64,000 nucleotides of DNA. Origin: Luscinia megarhynchos (lineage: Eukaryota; Chordata; Aves; Passeriformes; Turdidae). The DNA is taken from contig JAPFBE010000036.1 of assembly GCA_034336665.1 (NCBI GenBank), forward strand, positions 1,142,047 through 1,206,046. The letters run 5' to 3'. Under the pieces are notes generated by a model that made no database searches, had not been told where the DNA came from, and saw only the letters and a program-made list of their open reading frames with translations. The position numbers and the translations under genes were made by a program. How positions within the stretch are numbered: the first letter of the stretch is position 1; the number at the start of each line of letters is the position of its first letter. Of the stretch, positions 21,972 to 32,192 are shown in pieces.

Positions 21972-24900
21972 TCACCCCACAATCAGATCTCCCTGAGGTA
22001 CACATCGTGTTGTTCCATCTTTCTGCATTACCCACGACGTACATCCTGGTCCTTGAGCAAAGACAATCCCACGAATGGGTTTGCCTGTACTCGAGGCAGG
22101 ATTAGCCCATACTGCCTTTCCTAACAAATCTTTAACTTGGGCCACTGGGACTTTATCTCCATCCACTATATTAAGGGAGTCAGACTGGGCAGGACGTGCT
22201 CGGTTGATGGAACCTCTGGTGTTAACTAACCAAGTAGCCTTTGCTAGATGTTGTTCCCAGTTTTTAAAAGACCCCCCACCCAATGCTTTCAAGGTGGTCT
22301 TCAACAATCCATTGTACCTCTCCACTTTACCTGCAGCTGGTGCATAGTAAGGGATGTGGTACAATCACTCAATACCGTGTTGCCTAGCCCAGGTGTTGAC
22401 GAGGTTATTTTTAAAATGAGTCCCATTGTCTGACTCAATCCTCTCGGGGTACCATGCCTCCAAAGGACCTGCTTTTCCAGGCCCAAGATGGTGTTGCGGG
22501 CAGTAGCATGGGACACAGGGTAGGTCTCCAACCAGCCGGTGGTGGCTTCCACCATGGTCAGCACATAACGTTTACCCTGGCGAGTCTGAGGCAGTGTGAT
22601 GTAATCAATCTGCCAGGCCTCCCCGTACTTGTACTTGGACCAATGTCCACCATACCAGAGGGGCTTCACCCGCTTGTCCTGCTTGATGGCAGCGAAGGTG
22701 TCACAGTCATGAATAACTTGTGTTATGCTGTCCATGGTAAGATCCACCCCTCGGTCTCGTGCCCACTTATAGGTGGCATCTCTACCCTGGTGGCCTGAGG
22801 CATCATGAGCCCATCGTGCTAGGAACAACTCTCCCTTGTGCTCCCAGTCAAGATTTATCTTAGACACCCCTATCTTTGCAGCCTGATCTACCTGCTGATT
22901 GTTTTGCTGTTCTTCATTGGCTCTACTTCTGGGGACATGGGCATCTACATGGCGAACTTTCACAGGTAGTTTCTCTAACCGAGTAGCGATGCTTTTCCAT
23001 TCTTCAGCAGCCCAAATTGGTTTTCCTCTGCGCTGCCAGTTCGCCTCTTTCCATTTCTTCAACCATCTCCACAGAGCATTGGCCACCATCCAAGAATCAG
23101 TGTACACATAGAGTTTCGGCCATTTCTCTCTTTCTGCAACGTCTAGGGCCAGTTGAATAGCTTTAAGTTCAGCAAGCTGACTTGATCCGCCCTCTCCTTC
23201 AGTGGCCTCTGCGACCCGTCGTGTCGGGCTCCATACAGCTGCTTTCCACCTCCGGTTCATCCCTACGATGCGACAGGAACTGTCGGTGAATAGAGCGTAA
23301 CGTGCTTCCTCTGCCGGTAGCTGGCTGTATGGTGGAGTTTCTTCAGCCCGGATCACTGGTTCTTCTTTCTCATCTGTGACACTGAATCTTTCACCTTCTG
23401 GCCAGTTTGTAATTATTTCTAAAATCCCGGGGGGATTGAGTTTTCCAATCCGGGCGCGCTGAGTGATGAGGGCAATCCACTTGCTACATGTGGCACTGGT
23501 GGCATGGTGAGTGGAGGGAACCTTTCCGCTGAACATCCACCCCAGCCCTGGCAGTCGGGGTGCCAAGAGGAGTTGTGCTTCTGTACTGATCACTTCTGAA
23601 GCAGCTTGGACTCCCTCATAAGCGGCCAAGATTCCCTTCTCTGTTGGGGTATAGTTGCCTTCCGATCCTCTGTAACTTCTGCTCCAAAATCCCAGGGGTC
23701 GGCCTCGGGTCTCACCAGGCACCTTCTGCCACAGACTCCAAGACAAACCGTGTTTCCTTGCTGCAGAATAGAGCACATTCTTCACATTTGTCCCCGTCCT
23801 AACTGGGCCAAGAGCTACTGCATGGGCGATTTCTTGTTTAATCTGGGCGAAGGCTTGCTGTTGTTCAGGGTCCCAATGGAAATCATTCTTCTTCCGAGTG
23901 ACCTGGGAAAGAGGGCTCACAATCTGACTGTACTCGGGGATGTGCATTCTCCAAAAGCCTATAGCTCCCAAGGAAGCTTGTGTTTCTTTCTTGCTAGTGG
24001 GTGGAGACATAGCTGTGATTTTGTTAATAACATCAGTGGGAATCTGACGTCTTCCATCTTGCCACTTCACTCCTAGGAACTGGATCTCACGAGCAGGTCC
24101 CTTAACTTTACTCTTCTTAATGGCAAAACCGGCTTCCAGGAGGATTTGGATAATTTCCTCTCCTTTCTCAAAAACTTCTTCTGCTGTATTTCCCCGCACA
24201 ATGATGTCATCAATGTACTGCAAATGTTCTGGAGCCTCACCCTTTTCCTGTGCAGCCTGGATCTGTCCATGGCAGATGGTGGGACTGTGTTTCCACCCCT
24301 GGGGCAGTCGGTTCCAGGTGTACTGCACGCCGCTCCAGGTGAAAGCAAACTGAGGCCTGCACTCTGCAGCCAAAGGAATGGAGAAAAACGCATTGGCAAT
24401 GTCAATGCTGGCATACCACCTTTCTGCCTTGGACTCTAGCTCGTACTGGAGTTCCAGCATGTCCGGCACGGCAGCGCTCAGCGGTGGGGTGACTTCATTC
24501 AATGCGCGGTAGTCCACAGTCAGTCTCCATTCTCCGTCAGGCTTGCGCACAGGCCAGATGGGGCTGTTGAAGGGTGAGTGGGTTTTGCTAACCACCCCTT
24601 GGCTCTCTAGCACCCGGATCATCGTATGGATGAGGATCACAGCATCTCGAGTTGTCCTATATTGCCGGCGATGTACTACTGAAGTGGCAATTGGTACTCT
24701 TTGCTCTTCCCCTTTCAGAAGTCCTACAGTAATTGGATTTTCAGATAGTCCAGGCAAGGTATTCAGTTGCCGAATGTGCTTTGACATCACAGCAGCTATT
24801 CCAAATGCCCACTTAAAAACTTTTTGGTCTTTAAAATATTCACTTCTGAGGTAATCTATGCCCAAAATACGTGGGGCCTCTGGACCAGTCACAATAAAAT

Positions 24901-25096
24901 GTTTCTTCCACTTGTTTCCAGTTAAACTCACTTGAGCTTCCACTATGGTACAGTCCTGCGATCCACCTGTCACACCAGCAATAGAAACGGATTCTTCCCC
25001 CACATATCTTGATGGAATTATCGTACACTGTGCTCCTGTATCCACTAAAGCTTTATACTTCCGTGGTTTCGATGTGCCAGGCCACCGAATCCACAC
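21972..25096 (-). pseudogene. pol: ERVL-2 pol: protease, RT, RNase H, integrase; one frameshift
   Basis: A single frame is open from 25096 to 22301 (931 codons). In order: protease DTGAQ (about 25040), RT blocks SPFNSPIWPV, IDIANAFFSIPL, RLPQGWKHSP and YIDDII (about 24205), RNase H starting ALFTDSS (about 23300), and integrase with WQIDYITLPQ and the first catalytic Asp (about 22610). Near 22445 the frame is lost; the rest of integrase, including the Glu-containing core end KVERYNG, reads in another frame down to 21972. So one frame break separates it from an unbroken gene. It shares its frame with gag but stops lie between. It belongs to the ERVL group, distantly related to foamy viruses, and has no dUTPase that I can see. 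Confidence 0.92.
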
Positions 25097-25293
25097 GGTC
25101 CAAAAAACACGGTTCTCCCTCGCCTCACCCTGGCTAGAGGCAGGGCCCCTCTAAGCCTGGTTATCCTTATTTCTGGGGCATACGTCTTAGAGGTTCCCTC
25201 AAGAGGGTCAGACATCATAATCATTATCATGTTTGGCTTTTTGGCTATGGGAAACAGGAGCGGCTCTCCTTTTGGTGGAACTTCCTCTTTCAA
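25045..25293 (-). other. 82-codon overlapping frame at the gag-pol junction
   Basis: A frame different from gag and pol bridges the stops between them, from the end of gag to past the start of pol, and ends in a different frame from the protease. Its translation is identical in ERVL-1 (6245-6493), and so is the DNA around it. It contains GTTTTTTGG at the point where the pol frame becomes open. It may be only a by-product of the overlap; I give it because of the unusual identity. Confidence 0.4.
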
Positions 25294-26479
25294 TCTTGCC
25301 TTCCTTCAAATCACGCACCTGTTGTGCCAGAGCAGCCGTAGACTTTCCATCCCACCTCCTCATGTTCTCTCCACAATCCCGCAAGAAAAACCACAATTCG
25401 GCTCGAGGAGTATACCTCCTCTCCCCATCGGGGAAATGTCTGCGTTGGATACCAAGACGTCTAATTTGCACTGCTGAAATTTGGAGGAGGTCCTCCTTAA
25501 TCTCCTCCCTGAGCGTCTTATGATTTTCCTCTATCTTGTCCTCTAAGTTCTTCAAGCGTGTTTCCACGGCTGCGATTCTGGCATGGGTTGGGCCATGCAC
25601 AGCATCCGCATAGGCTCGAAGCTTCTTAGCCATATCAAGAACTGTCTCATGTACCTCTTCTCGCTTCATTATTGCTAAGGCAGAGGTGTATTCAGATGGC
25701 CCGAGTCTCACAAGTTTTCTCCACATCACCGGTGTGCATGGGACCAGGTCTGGATTCCTAGTTGTTATATCTTTCGAAAAAATGATCTCCGCCACTGCCA
25801 TTTCTCTTAGTCGTTGGATCCCTTGCTCCATGGTTTTCCATTGGGTTTGCTGCATATATAGGTCATTGGCACACAGATACCTTTGTGCCACACTGTCTAA
25901 AACCCGTGCCCAGAGGCTTTGAGGGTTAGCCTCCCTCATCATTCCCTGATCGATGACAGGATCATGTGACAGGGATTTTAGGTGTCTCACTTCAGTGCCA
26001 TCCAGGATGGTAGCCTTGCCTGCCGGATCCCAAAGCCGAACCAGCCAACTGATTATGGACTCATCAGGTCGTCTCGTAGAATCCTTCCTCAGACCACGAA
26101 GACCCTTTAGGGAAAGGGACTCATTATTAGTCTCTGATCTCACACTAGTTGTTTTTACTCTTGATTTTATATCAGGAGGCGTTGAGGGTCCTTCTCCTGC
26201 ATCCTCATCATCATCATCCACAGGCCGATCGATCTTATTTGTGCACTTTCCACATCTGGTGATAGTAGCCACGGCCATTTGTTGAAGCTTATTATCTAAT
26301 TTCACCCCTGTCCTCAAGTCTGGAGTGTTTACTACATCCTGAGTCACTGGGATGGTAACTAATCTATCTCCGTGTTCCCTGTCTGCTGTCTGTGGTCCTA
26401 CACTATCTAACAGGCTACGATAAGCATATGCCAGGGCCCAGCTCACTGCAGTGATCTTTTTCTTCCTTAGCGTTATCAT
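25208..26479 (-). CDS. gag: ERVL-2 gag, C-terminal part
   Basis: 423 codons open in one frame. The N-terminal piece is acidic (a run of Asp and Glu near 26210, RPVDDDDED); the middle is rich in helices (RLVRLWDPAGKATILDG, WKTMEQGIQRLREMA), as expected for a capsid-type domain; then comes a coiled-coil-like stretch (RIAAVETRLKNLEDKIEENHK) and a basic tail. No zinc knuckle is seen, as in other ERVL Gags. It is joined to the upstream hydrophobic part only by a one-base frame change near 26455 in an A-rich run; in ERVL-1 the same junction reads through without a shift. So the split here is a decay feature and not the original organisation. Confidence 0.85.
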   Translation of the reverse strand: MITLRKKKITAVSWALAYAYRSLLDSVGPQTADREHGDRLVTIPVTQDVVNTPDLRTGVKLDNKLQQMAVATITRCGKCTNKIDRPVDDDDEDAGEGPSTPPDIKSRVKTTSVRSETNNESLSLKGLRGLRKDSTRRPDESIISWLVRLWDPAGKATILDGTEVRHLKSLSHDPVIDQGMMREANPQSLWARVLDSVAQRYLCANDLYMQQTQWKTMEQGIQRLREMAVAEIIFSKDITTRNPDLVPCTPVMWRKLVRLGPSEYTSALAIMKREEVHETVLDMAKKLRAYADAVHGPTHARIAAVETRLKNLEDKIEENHKTLREEIKEDLLQISAVQIRRLGIQRRHFPDGERRYTPRAELWFFLRDCGENMRRWDGKSTAALAQQVRDLKEGKIERGSSTKRRAAPVSHSQKAKHDNDYDV

Positions 26480-27107
26480 GGCACTTCTCTTTCAAATATT
26501 TTACCACCTCAGCTAGGTTTTGAATTTTCTCCTGTGGAAAGTCCCAAACTCTAGGATCAGAAAATTCCTTTAACATTTGGCTCAGGTCCTGCCATTTCCC
26601 ACACCATTCAGGACTCTTCACATTTTGCTTTTCTACTAAATCAGGAGTTACACCAGCCCCTGTAGAAATCTCAGCTCTCATTTTATATAAACTGTCAACA
26701 GTGTATAGAAAGCGTACTAAATTAAACATCAGAAAGATAATCTCTTTAGTATTCAGGGAAACCTGCACATTTTCTAATAAAGATGTAAAAAATTCAGAGG
26801 AGACAAAGGAAAGCAAAGGCTGAAAAGCCTCCTCCCCTTCTTCTCCTCTAACAAACTGAGTGCATATCCATAACCAGGATCCAGAAGATATCCCTGGAAC
26901 CAATTCCAGCATCTTTATAAGCCTCTTACAAGCCATCGCAACCAAGCCCAGTCCGATAAATATTTTGGTCATTATCCCTCTCGTATTAAAACTACAAATA
27001 AGGGACAGTACTGGAGCTATTTCCGGATAGGAAAATAACCCCAGAGACCAGAGAGGTATTAAAACCTCAAAAAACCCTAGTATCCAAAACCACATATCAG
27101 CTTCCAT
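26415..27107 (-). CDS. gag: ERVL-2 gag, N-terminal membrane-spanning module
   Basis: I chose the ATG at 27107-27105; the frame is open further up, across the leader, so the start is uncertain. The protein opens with apolar segments: MWFWILGFFEVLIPLWSLG, a second around IFIGLGLVAMA, and a third around IIFLMFNLVRFLYTV, each long enough or nearly so to cross a membrane. After them comes a soluble part with SPEWCGKWQDL. ERVL-1 and ERVL-3 carry the same kind of module in the same place, so it is an ancestral trait of this lineage. A role in anchoring Gag to membranes instead of a myristoyl group is inference. Confidence 0.75.
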   Translation of the reverse strand: MEADMWFWILGFFEVLIPLWSLGLFSYPEIAPVLSLICSFNTRGIMTKIFIGLGLVAMACKRLIKMLELVPGISSGSWLWICTQFVRGEEGEEAFQPLLSFVSSEFFTSLLENVQVSLNTKEIIFLMFNLVRFLYTVDSLYKMRAEISTGAGVTPDLVEKQNVKSPEWCGKWQDLSQMLKEFSDPRVWDFPQEKIQNLAEVVKYLKEKCHDNAKEEKDHCSELGPGICLS

Positions 27108-27177
27108 CGCAAAAAACTTTTTAAATCTATACCAATACACAGTTACAAGGTAATAAAATTTTTTTCCACTTCCTCGT

Positions 27178-27195
27178 GCCCCACGTTGGGCGCCA
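27178..27195 (-). promoter_or_regulatory. Primer binding site, tRNA-Lys(1,2)
   Basis: TGGCGCCCAACGTGGGGC on the minus strand, 5 nt after the 5' LTR, is a perfect 18-nt match to the 3' end of tRNA-Lys(CUU). ERVL elements of mammals are named for a tRNA-Leu site, so the avian lineage uses another primer. Confidence 0.93.
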
Positions 27196-27200
27196 AGATT

Positions 27201-27808
27201 TGTCCTGGTTTTGGACAAATTTACGGGAGATATCTCGCAAAGGAGTCCCCCTAGGAAAATAAACCCCCAAAACTCCTTCCCCCTCCCACTACCAGGTTCG
27301 GGAAGAACTTCTTCCGAGGGAAAAAAAGTGGAAAAAACTTGTTTATTTTAACAAACACACCGAAAAAAACCACTTCCCAGCACCAGGAATGAACAATCCT
27401 CAGATGACACAAAGCGTTTTCACCAAGGTGAGTGAGGATGGACGAGCTCGGTCAGTCCCTGCTGGGAAGGGTGCAAAGCTTTTTTGGCAGGCTTCCAGAG
27501 GCAGTCTCTGATGTTCAGATTCTTCCGTCCAGAGCCGGTGCAGATCTTCGGGATGAGGGGAAGAAGGGAGAGAGAAAGAGGGAGCAGCTGGGGGCAGGAG
27601 AAGCTGGGGCAAAAGCTAGGGGAAAGAAGCGGCAGCCAAAGCGGCAAAAGCAGCAGCAGAAGCAGCAGCAGCAGGCCAGCAGCAGCAGCCCAGCAGCCGG
27701 GGGCCCGCCGGGGCAGGGGAGGAACGGCCATGGCGGCGGCCGCTCAGTGCAGACAGAGGCGGGGGGGGTGGGCAGGGAGAGGAGTAGTCATAACACTAAC
27801 CCAGGACA
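27201..27808 (-). repeat. 5' LTR of ERVL-2
   Basis: 608 bp, minus sense, same ends as the 3' LTR. It carries the CAG/CTG-rich stretch (27645-27700) and, in its 3' third on the sense strand, a TAAAATAAACAAG block that includes AATAAA. Confidence 0.93.
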
Positions 27809-28425
27809 GCCACCTTTTAGACTAGGTGAGGCAATCATATTTATCTTTTCCACAACCCATCCTTCCTCGAGGAAGATATCATCTGCTCATGATGAGCCAT
27901 TAAGTCCCATTGTATGACTGATAAAATTACACCTCCCCATGGCGAGATTCTCCAGCCGGGGGGAGGAGCCAAGTGTTTCCTAGCTAGATAAAAACTGAGA
28001 TTTTGAAGAGCATGTTATTCTGTTTTTCCTCTGGACTCCAGCGGAACACCAGATCTTTCCGCATCATCTCTAGTCCTTCAGAGGAAAACTGCACTTTTCT
28101 ACAGGACCACTGTTTCAGCTGAACCACATCTGCCACTGCAGGAGGACTGTAGCCACCATTTAATTGGACTGCTCCCAACACACTAACTGACAGGGTGTCA
28201 GGATGTATTCTGACTCAGTCAGGGTTGGGATTTTTCTGTGTAATACTGTATTTCTATTTTAATTTTCCTAGTAAAGAATTGTTATTCCTAATTCCCCTAT
28301 CATTGCCTGAGACCCCCTTAATTTCAAAATTATATTAATAATTTGGAGGAAGGGGGTTTACATTCTCCATTTCAAAGAGAAGCTTCTGCCTTTATTGGCA
28401 GACACCTGTCCTTCAAACTAGGACA

Positions 28426-28543
28426 TCGATGTACTGCAAATGCTCGGTGCCCCTGGGCAAGTTACAATTGGATGTTTCTTCCACCCCTTCTCACTCAGGC
28501 TCACCTCAGCTTCCAGCTGAGTCAATTCTTGCCATCCCCTCGT
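28426..28543 (-). pseudogene. pol: ERVL-3 pol fragment, left of BET-1
   Basis: On the minus strand it reads a piece of the ERVL RT around the catalytic block (28426-28445), then jumps to the ERVL protease region (28470-28543). The jump is an internal deletion. The protease continues at 41323 on the other side of BET-1. Confidence 0.7.
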
Positions 28544-28905
28544 TGTGGAGACTGAAGGCATTCCCAGTTAGGAAAAGCAACTCTTTGTCTTTTTCCTCAG
28601 TTAGCCCTGTGCCCTCTCCCTGTCTGTCAGTCTTTTGGTCACTCCCACCCTGTTTCCCTGTTGGCCCTTTTGCCGTAACCCCACCCATGTGACACCTCAA
28701 TGTCCCTAGTTAATTGGTTTACGATATTCTCCCCGCCCTGCTCATCTCATGTATTTGACCTAGACCCTTACAAAGTACCAAGCCTTTCTTCGCTAAACCA
28801 TGGACGATGCGCACGCCTGGCTGAAATAAGCATCTCTGTGAAACCACTGCAAAGGCCCTTCCCGCTTCTTATTTGTTTTCACCTCAAACAACGCCAGATG
28901 CAACA
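28544..28905 (+). repeat. 5' LTR of BET-1 (LTR-F)
   Basis: 362 bp, TGTGGAGACTGAAGG to GATGCAACA. The mate at 40961-41322 has exactly the same length. By eye they differ at several percent of positions, so the insertion is not recent. Confidence 0.92.
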
Positions 28906-28907
28906 AA

Positions 28908-28926
28908 TGGTGCACCGAACAGGGAC
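28908..28926 (+). promoter_or_regulatory. Primer binding site, tRNA-Lys3-like, decayed
   Basis: TGGTGCACCGAACAGGGAC, 2 nt after the LTR, matches the tRNA-Lys3 site except for one substitution and one extra A. A CTG/GTGAGT splice-donor-like sequence follows at about 28983-28990. Confidence 0.75.
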
Positions 28927-29063
28927 TTTTTAGTGTGAATGCATCTGGATGGACCACCTCGAGAGTGTTTTTTGATCTTACTCTGGTGAGTTTCAAACTT
29001 TGGGGCACTCTTCACTTTTTCTCCTTTTACTCTCGGGTGCTTGGAAGAGACTTGGGGTGAAAA

Positions 29064-29809
29064 ATGCCAGTAAGATACTTCTACTCAGTGCAGGAAGTCT
29101 ACCTCCAATTTAAAAACATTCTTCGTTTCAGCAATTCTGAGTTTTTAAAGTGGGATTTGAAGCTTTTAGTACACTGGTTGTGTGAACATTATCCTGATAT
29201 TTCACAGAAGTAATTTTGAAACTTAAATTTTTTGAATGAGTCTGTGAGCAAGTTGCAAAATGAAGACTTTCCAGTCATAAAAACTTTACCTTTATTAATT
29301 TTAATTTTTATGGGTGTTCAGCCTTCTAATGAATGTTCAGGAAATGCTGAACCGCAGCCAAAAACCTCTCCCCCATGTTCCCCTTTTCCTACACTCTCTC
29401 TCCTGTCGCAAGAAAAGTTTTCCTCTCCAAATTTTTACGTCCTTAGCCCTGCTCCAGAAAATGGTGCAGACCGCATGGCTGGAGACACGGGGTCTCCCTT
29501 TGCTCCCCTTTCTGAGTCAGGTCCCTCCCCTCCTGTTCGGGACCCTGTCTCCAGGGACACCCCGCCCCCCGGGTCCCAAGCCGCCACCCCCCACAGTTTC
29601 CTCAGGCCCAGTACCCGAAGTGAGGGTGGAGAAGCAGAAGGCTCAGCACCCAGCTCGTAAATTGCAGCTGCACCAGCCAAGCCTGCTGTAATCACACAGC
29701 TCGTGGATCTCTGTGATATCGGAGACTGCGTCCGACGGAGCGAACGCGCTTGCCTCGGTTGCTATGGCACCGCCAGACATGGTGCGGGCGGTGAATGTTG
29801 CCACACCCC
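29064..29809 (+). pseudogene. gag: BET-1 gag remnant (matrix and proline-rich part)
   Basis: From ATG 29064 a matrix-like piece is readable (FLKWDLKLLVHWLCEHYP, 29137-29190) before a stop at 29209. A second frame (29232-29660) turns into a proline- and serine-rich linker (SPPVRDPVSRDTPPPGSQ) like that between matrix and capsid in beta-type Gags. It ends at the GAM-1 insertion. Neither capsid nor nucleocapsid is found on the far side. Frameshifts make it non-functional. Confidence 0.6.
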
Positions 29810-30371
29810 TGTGATAGATAAGGAACCTTTTGTTCGCCTGACAGACCTTGAGAAAGATATCGCCTAGGCCTGTGGAGCCAGGATGAGGTAAATTGTTTTA
29901 TTGCTTTGCTTTGCTTGCCAAAAAGATGTTAATTGTTTAGCTTTGCTAGCCAGACAGACCTTGAGAGTTAATCACTTTGCTTTACTTGCATAAATCACAT
30001 ATCTAAGTGTTAGCAAGTTCCCAAGAAACCGCCGGATCACCCTATAAGGAGGAGGGGGGGTTAGCAAGACAAAACAGAGAAAGAGGCTCCTCACCTTCAT
30101 CCCTCGACCACCAGAAGGCAGAAAAAAGACCAGAAAAAGACCCCTAGCAACTGGAAGAGCATGCTAAAATTACTAAAAACACGTAATCCAGAAACAACTT
30201 AAAAGGGACCAACTCGCGGGGGGGGGGGGTTGCGGCAGTTGGTGGAGCGGGCTCTGCTCGACTCCCTTGCCGCCCGGCGCAGCGCTGATCTTTACTTTTG
30301 CTTTTCTGTGACCAATAAATTTTTCAATTTTTGATTCGATCTCGCATGGTCCATTGTACTCATTTATAACA
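29810..30371 (+). repeat. 5' LTR of GAM-1
   Basis: 562 bp, TGTGATAGATAAGG to TTTATAACA, with CCTATAAGGAGG as likely promoter (about 30041), a poly(G) run (30219-30231) and CAATAAATT (30311). The G run is shorter in the 3' LTR. Confidence 0.95.
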
Positions 30372-30374
30372 ATT

Positions 30375-30392
30375 TGGTGCCGTGACTCGGAT
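30375..30392 (+). promoter_or_regulatory. Primer binding site, tRNA-His
   Basis: TGGTGCCGTGACTCGGAT, 3 nt after the LTR, is a perfect match to the tRNA-His site, as in the HERV-H group. Confidence 0.93.
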
Positions 30393-30786
30393 CGAGATTT
30401 CGGAGGGGCTCTCCACCTGCGGGAAGGCGCGCCCCACCATTTTTGGTGGCCCCGGGGACGGGGGCAGCCCCATCCCAACCTCGACCGACGAACCTAAAAA
30501 GTTAGAAAAGCAAAAGTAAAAGGAAGGAGGGCCCAGTTGACCCCTTAAATTTTGTGCACAAAGTCCGGACGAAGAGCGCCCAGTATAAGGGGATCCGTTC
30601 GGGCGGGGTCGGGATCCCGGGAGTACGGCGGCGTGGTGTGTGTGTGAGAGGGAGCTGGCAGCCAGATTCCCCAAGTGAGTGTGGACCCTTAGTAGTGCGG
30701 GTTCCCACTGGCCCGGCGAGGGCGTGGAGCCTGAAAACAGGGGAAAGCGAAAGTGATTTTGGTGTGAGTGAAGGTACTCCGGAAGA

Positions 30787-32192
30787 ATGGGGCAGGGGAA
30801 AAGTAAACCTCCTGCAGACGTTAAACTCCCACCCATACCTAGAGATAGTCCCTTGGGATTCTTGCTAGAGAATTGGGACCATTTTCCAGGAACGGGAGGG
30901 AAGGATAAGGCTAGGATGATACATTATTGTGTGGAAGTTTGGGGTGGGAAGGAGATTTCAAGAAAGGTGTTTTGGCCGATATTTGGGTCAACAGAGGATT
31001 GGGTAAAGCAGAGATTGAATATTTGGGTAAATACCAAAAACCTGTTTGCTTAGAGGAAAGTGAATATGCAAAAATTTGGATAGCCCGCCCGAGGTTTTTA
31101 TCTTTAAATTGACCGAAAAAATCAGAGGGTGGCAAAAAATAAGAAAAAAGGGGGGTAGGAAAGAAGAGACTCTGATAGTACCCCCCCATATGTGCCCAGT
31201 GCACCTCCCCCAGAGGAAAATTCGGACTCTGATCATTCAGACTATTCAGGACCAGTCACTAGAGGTAGATCTAGGAAACAACAAGAAAATTTATTCCCAT
31301 TACTAGAGAGATGCCGATGGGAGGACCCCAGGCAGGAATAGGATTTATATCTGTACCCCCTCAGTTCAGGGGATGTTCGGAGTTTAAGAAAGAAATGGGA
31401 CATTTATTAGAAGACCCACTGGGAGTTGCTGAAAGAGTGGATCAATTTTTGGGTCCTAATATGTACACTTGGGAGGAATTACAATCTATTTTGAATATTC
31501 TGTTTACTGCTGAAGAGAAAAATATGATTAGGAGGGAAGGGATGCGTATCTGGGACGCCCAGCACGCTCAGGGTCCTGCAGCTAACATTAAATGGCCCCT
31601 GCAGAATCCTCAATGGGATCACCAGAATCCTGCACATCGAACACACATGCAGGACTTAAGGGCAATTATAGTTCAGGGAATTAGAGAATCAGTCCCGAGG
31701 GGCCAGAACATCAATAAGGCATTTAATGAAAGACAAAAGAAAGATGAAACCCCCACAGAGTGGTTAGAGAGGTTGAGAAAAAATTTCCAGCTTTATTCAG
31801 GAATGGATCCGGATGGTCAAATGGGACAGGCGGTGTTGAAGGTACATTTTGTGTCTAAATCTTGGGAGGATATAAGGAAAAAGATACAAAAGCTGGAAGA
31901 TTGGCAGGATAGAGGCTTAGATGAGCTGTTGAGAGAGGCCCAAAAGGTGTATGTCCGGAGGGAAGAAGAGAGCCACAAACGACAGGTTAGAATGATGGTT
32001 GCTGCTGTACGAGAAAGTAGGGAACAAGATCGGAGGGAGACACAGAGGCGACCAGTAAAAGAGTCTAGAGAATCTGGAAATTCTAAGGAGAGACAGGATA
32101 TCAAGGTGTGTTTTTATTGTGGGAAAAAAGGACATTTCAAGAGAGAGTGTAGGGCCAGGATTCGGGATGAGAAGGAGTTCAAGACGGATTAG
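30787..32192 (+). pseudogene. gag: GAM-1 gag, 5' part frameshifted, capsid-nucleocapsid open
   Basis: It starts MGQGKS, a myristoylation-type N-terminus, with SPLGFLLENW, the conserved first helix of gammaretroviral matrix. The frame is lost near 31040 and stops at 31053; a short stretch in a second frame follows; an acidic p12-like part (about 31205-31300) is in a third; at 31311 the frame changes again. From there 294 codons are open: capsid with PMGGPQAGIGF and the major-homology-type QRKKDETPTEWLERL, a long charged helix, and one CCHC knuckle (CFYCGKKGHFKREC). It ends in UAG (32190-32192). With at least three frame breaks before the capsid it cannot make a full Gag. Confidence 0.9.

Larger units (their letters stand above)
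21179..27808 (-). mobile_element. ERVL-2: full-length ERVL-type provirus
   Basis: A 6.6-kb provirus on the minus strand: 5' LTR (right), tRNA-Lys PBS, gag, pol, polypurine tract, 3' LTR (left). It is flanked by a perfect GCCAC duplication (21174-21178 and 27809-27813) and sits inside LTR-B. There is no env. Gag and pol each carry a small number of frame breaks; long stretches are open, so it is younger than ERVL-1 or ERVL-3. The two LTRs are very similar by eye. Confidence 0.95.
21082..28425 (+). mobile_element. LTR-B, plus orientation, right arm, split by ERVL-2
   Basis: The LTR begins TGTGGCCAG at 21082, is cut at 21178 by ERVL-2, resumes at 27814 after the GCCAC duplication, and ends CAAACTAGGACA at 28425. 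Its two parts join exactly to give the same order as the left arm. By eye the arms differ by several percent outside the insertions. Confidence 0.85.

Noticed and set aside
30173..30868. Frames on both strands in the GAM-1 5' LTR and leader
   Set aside because: Repeated in the 3' LTR and lacking any motif; they are shadows of LTR and leader sequence.
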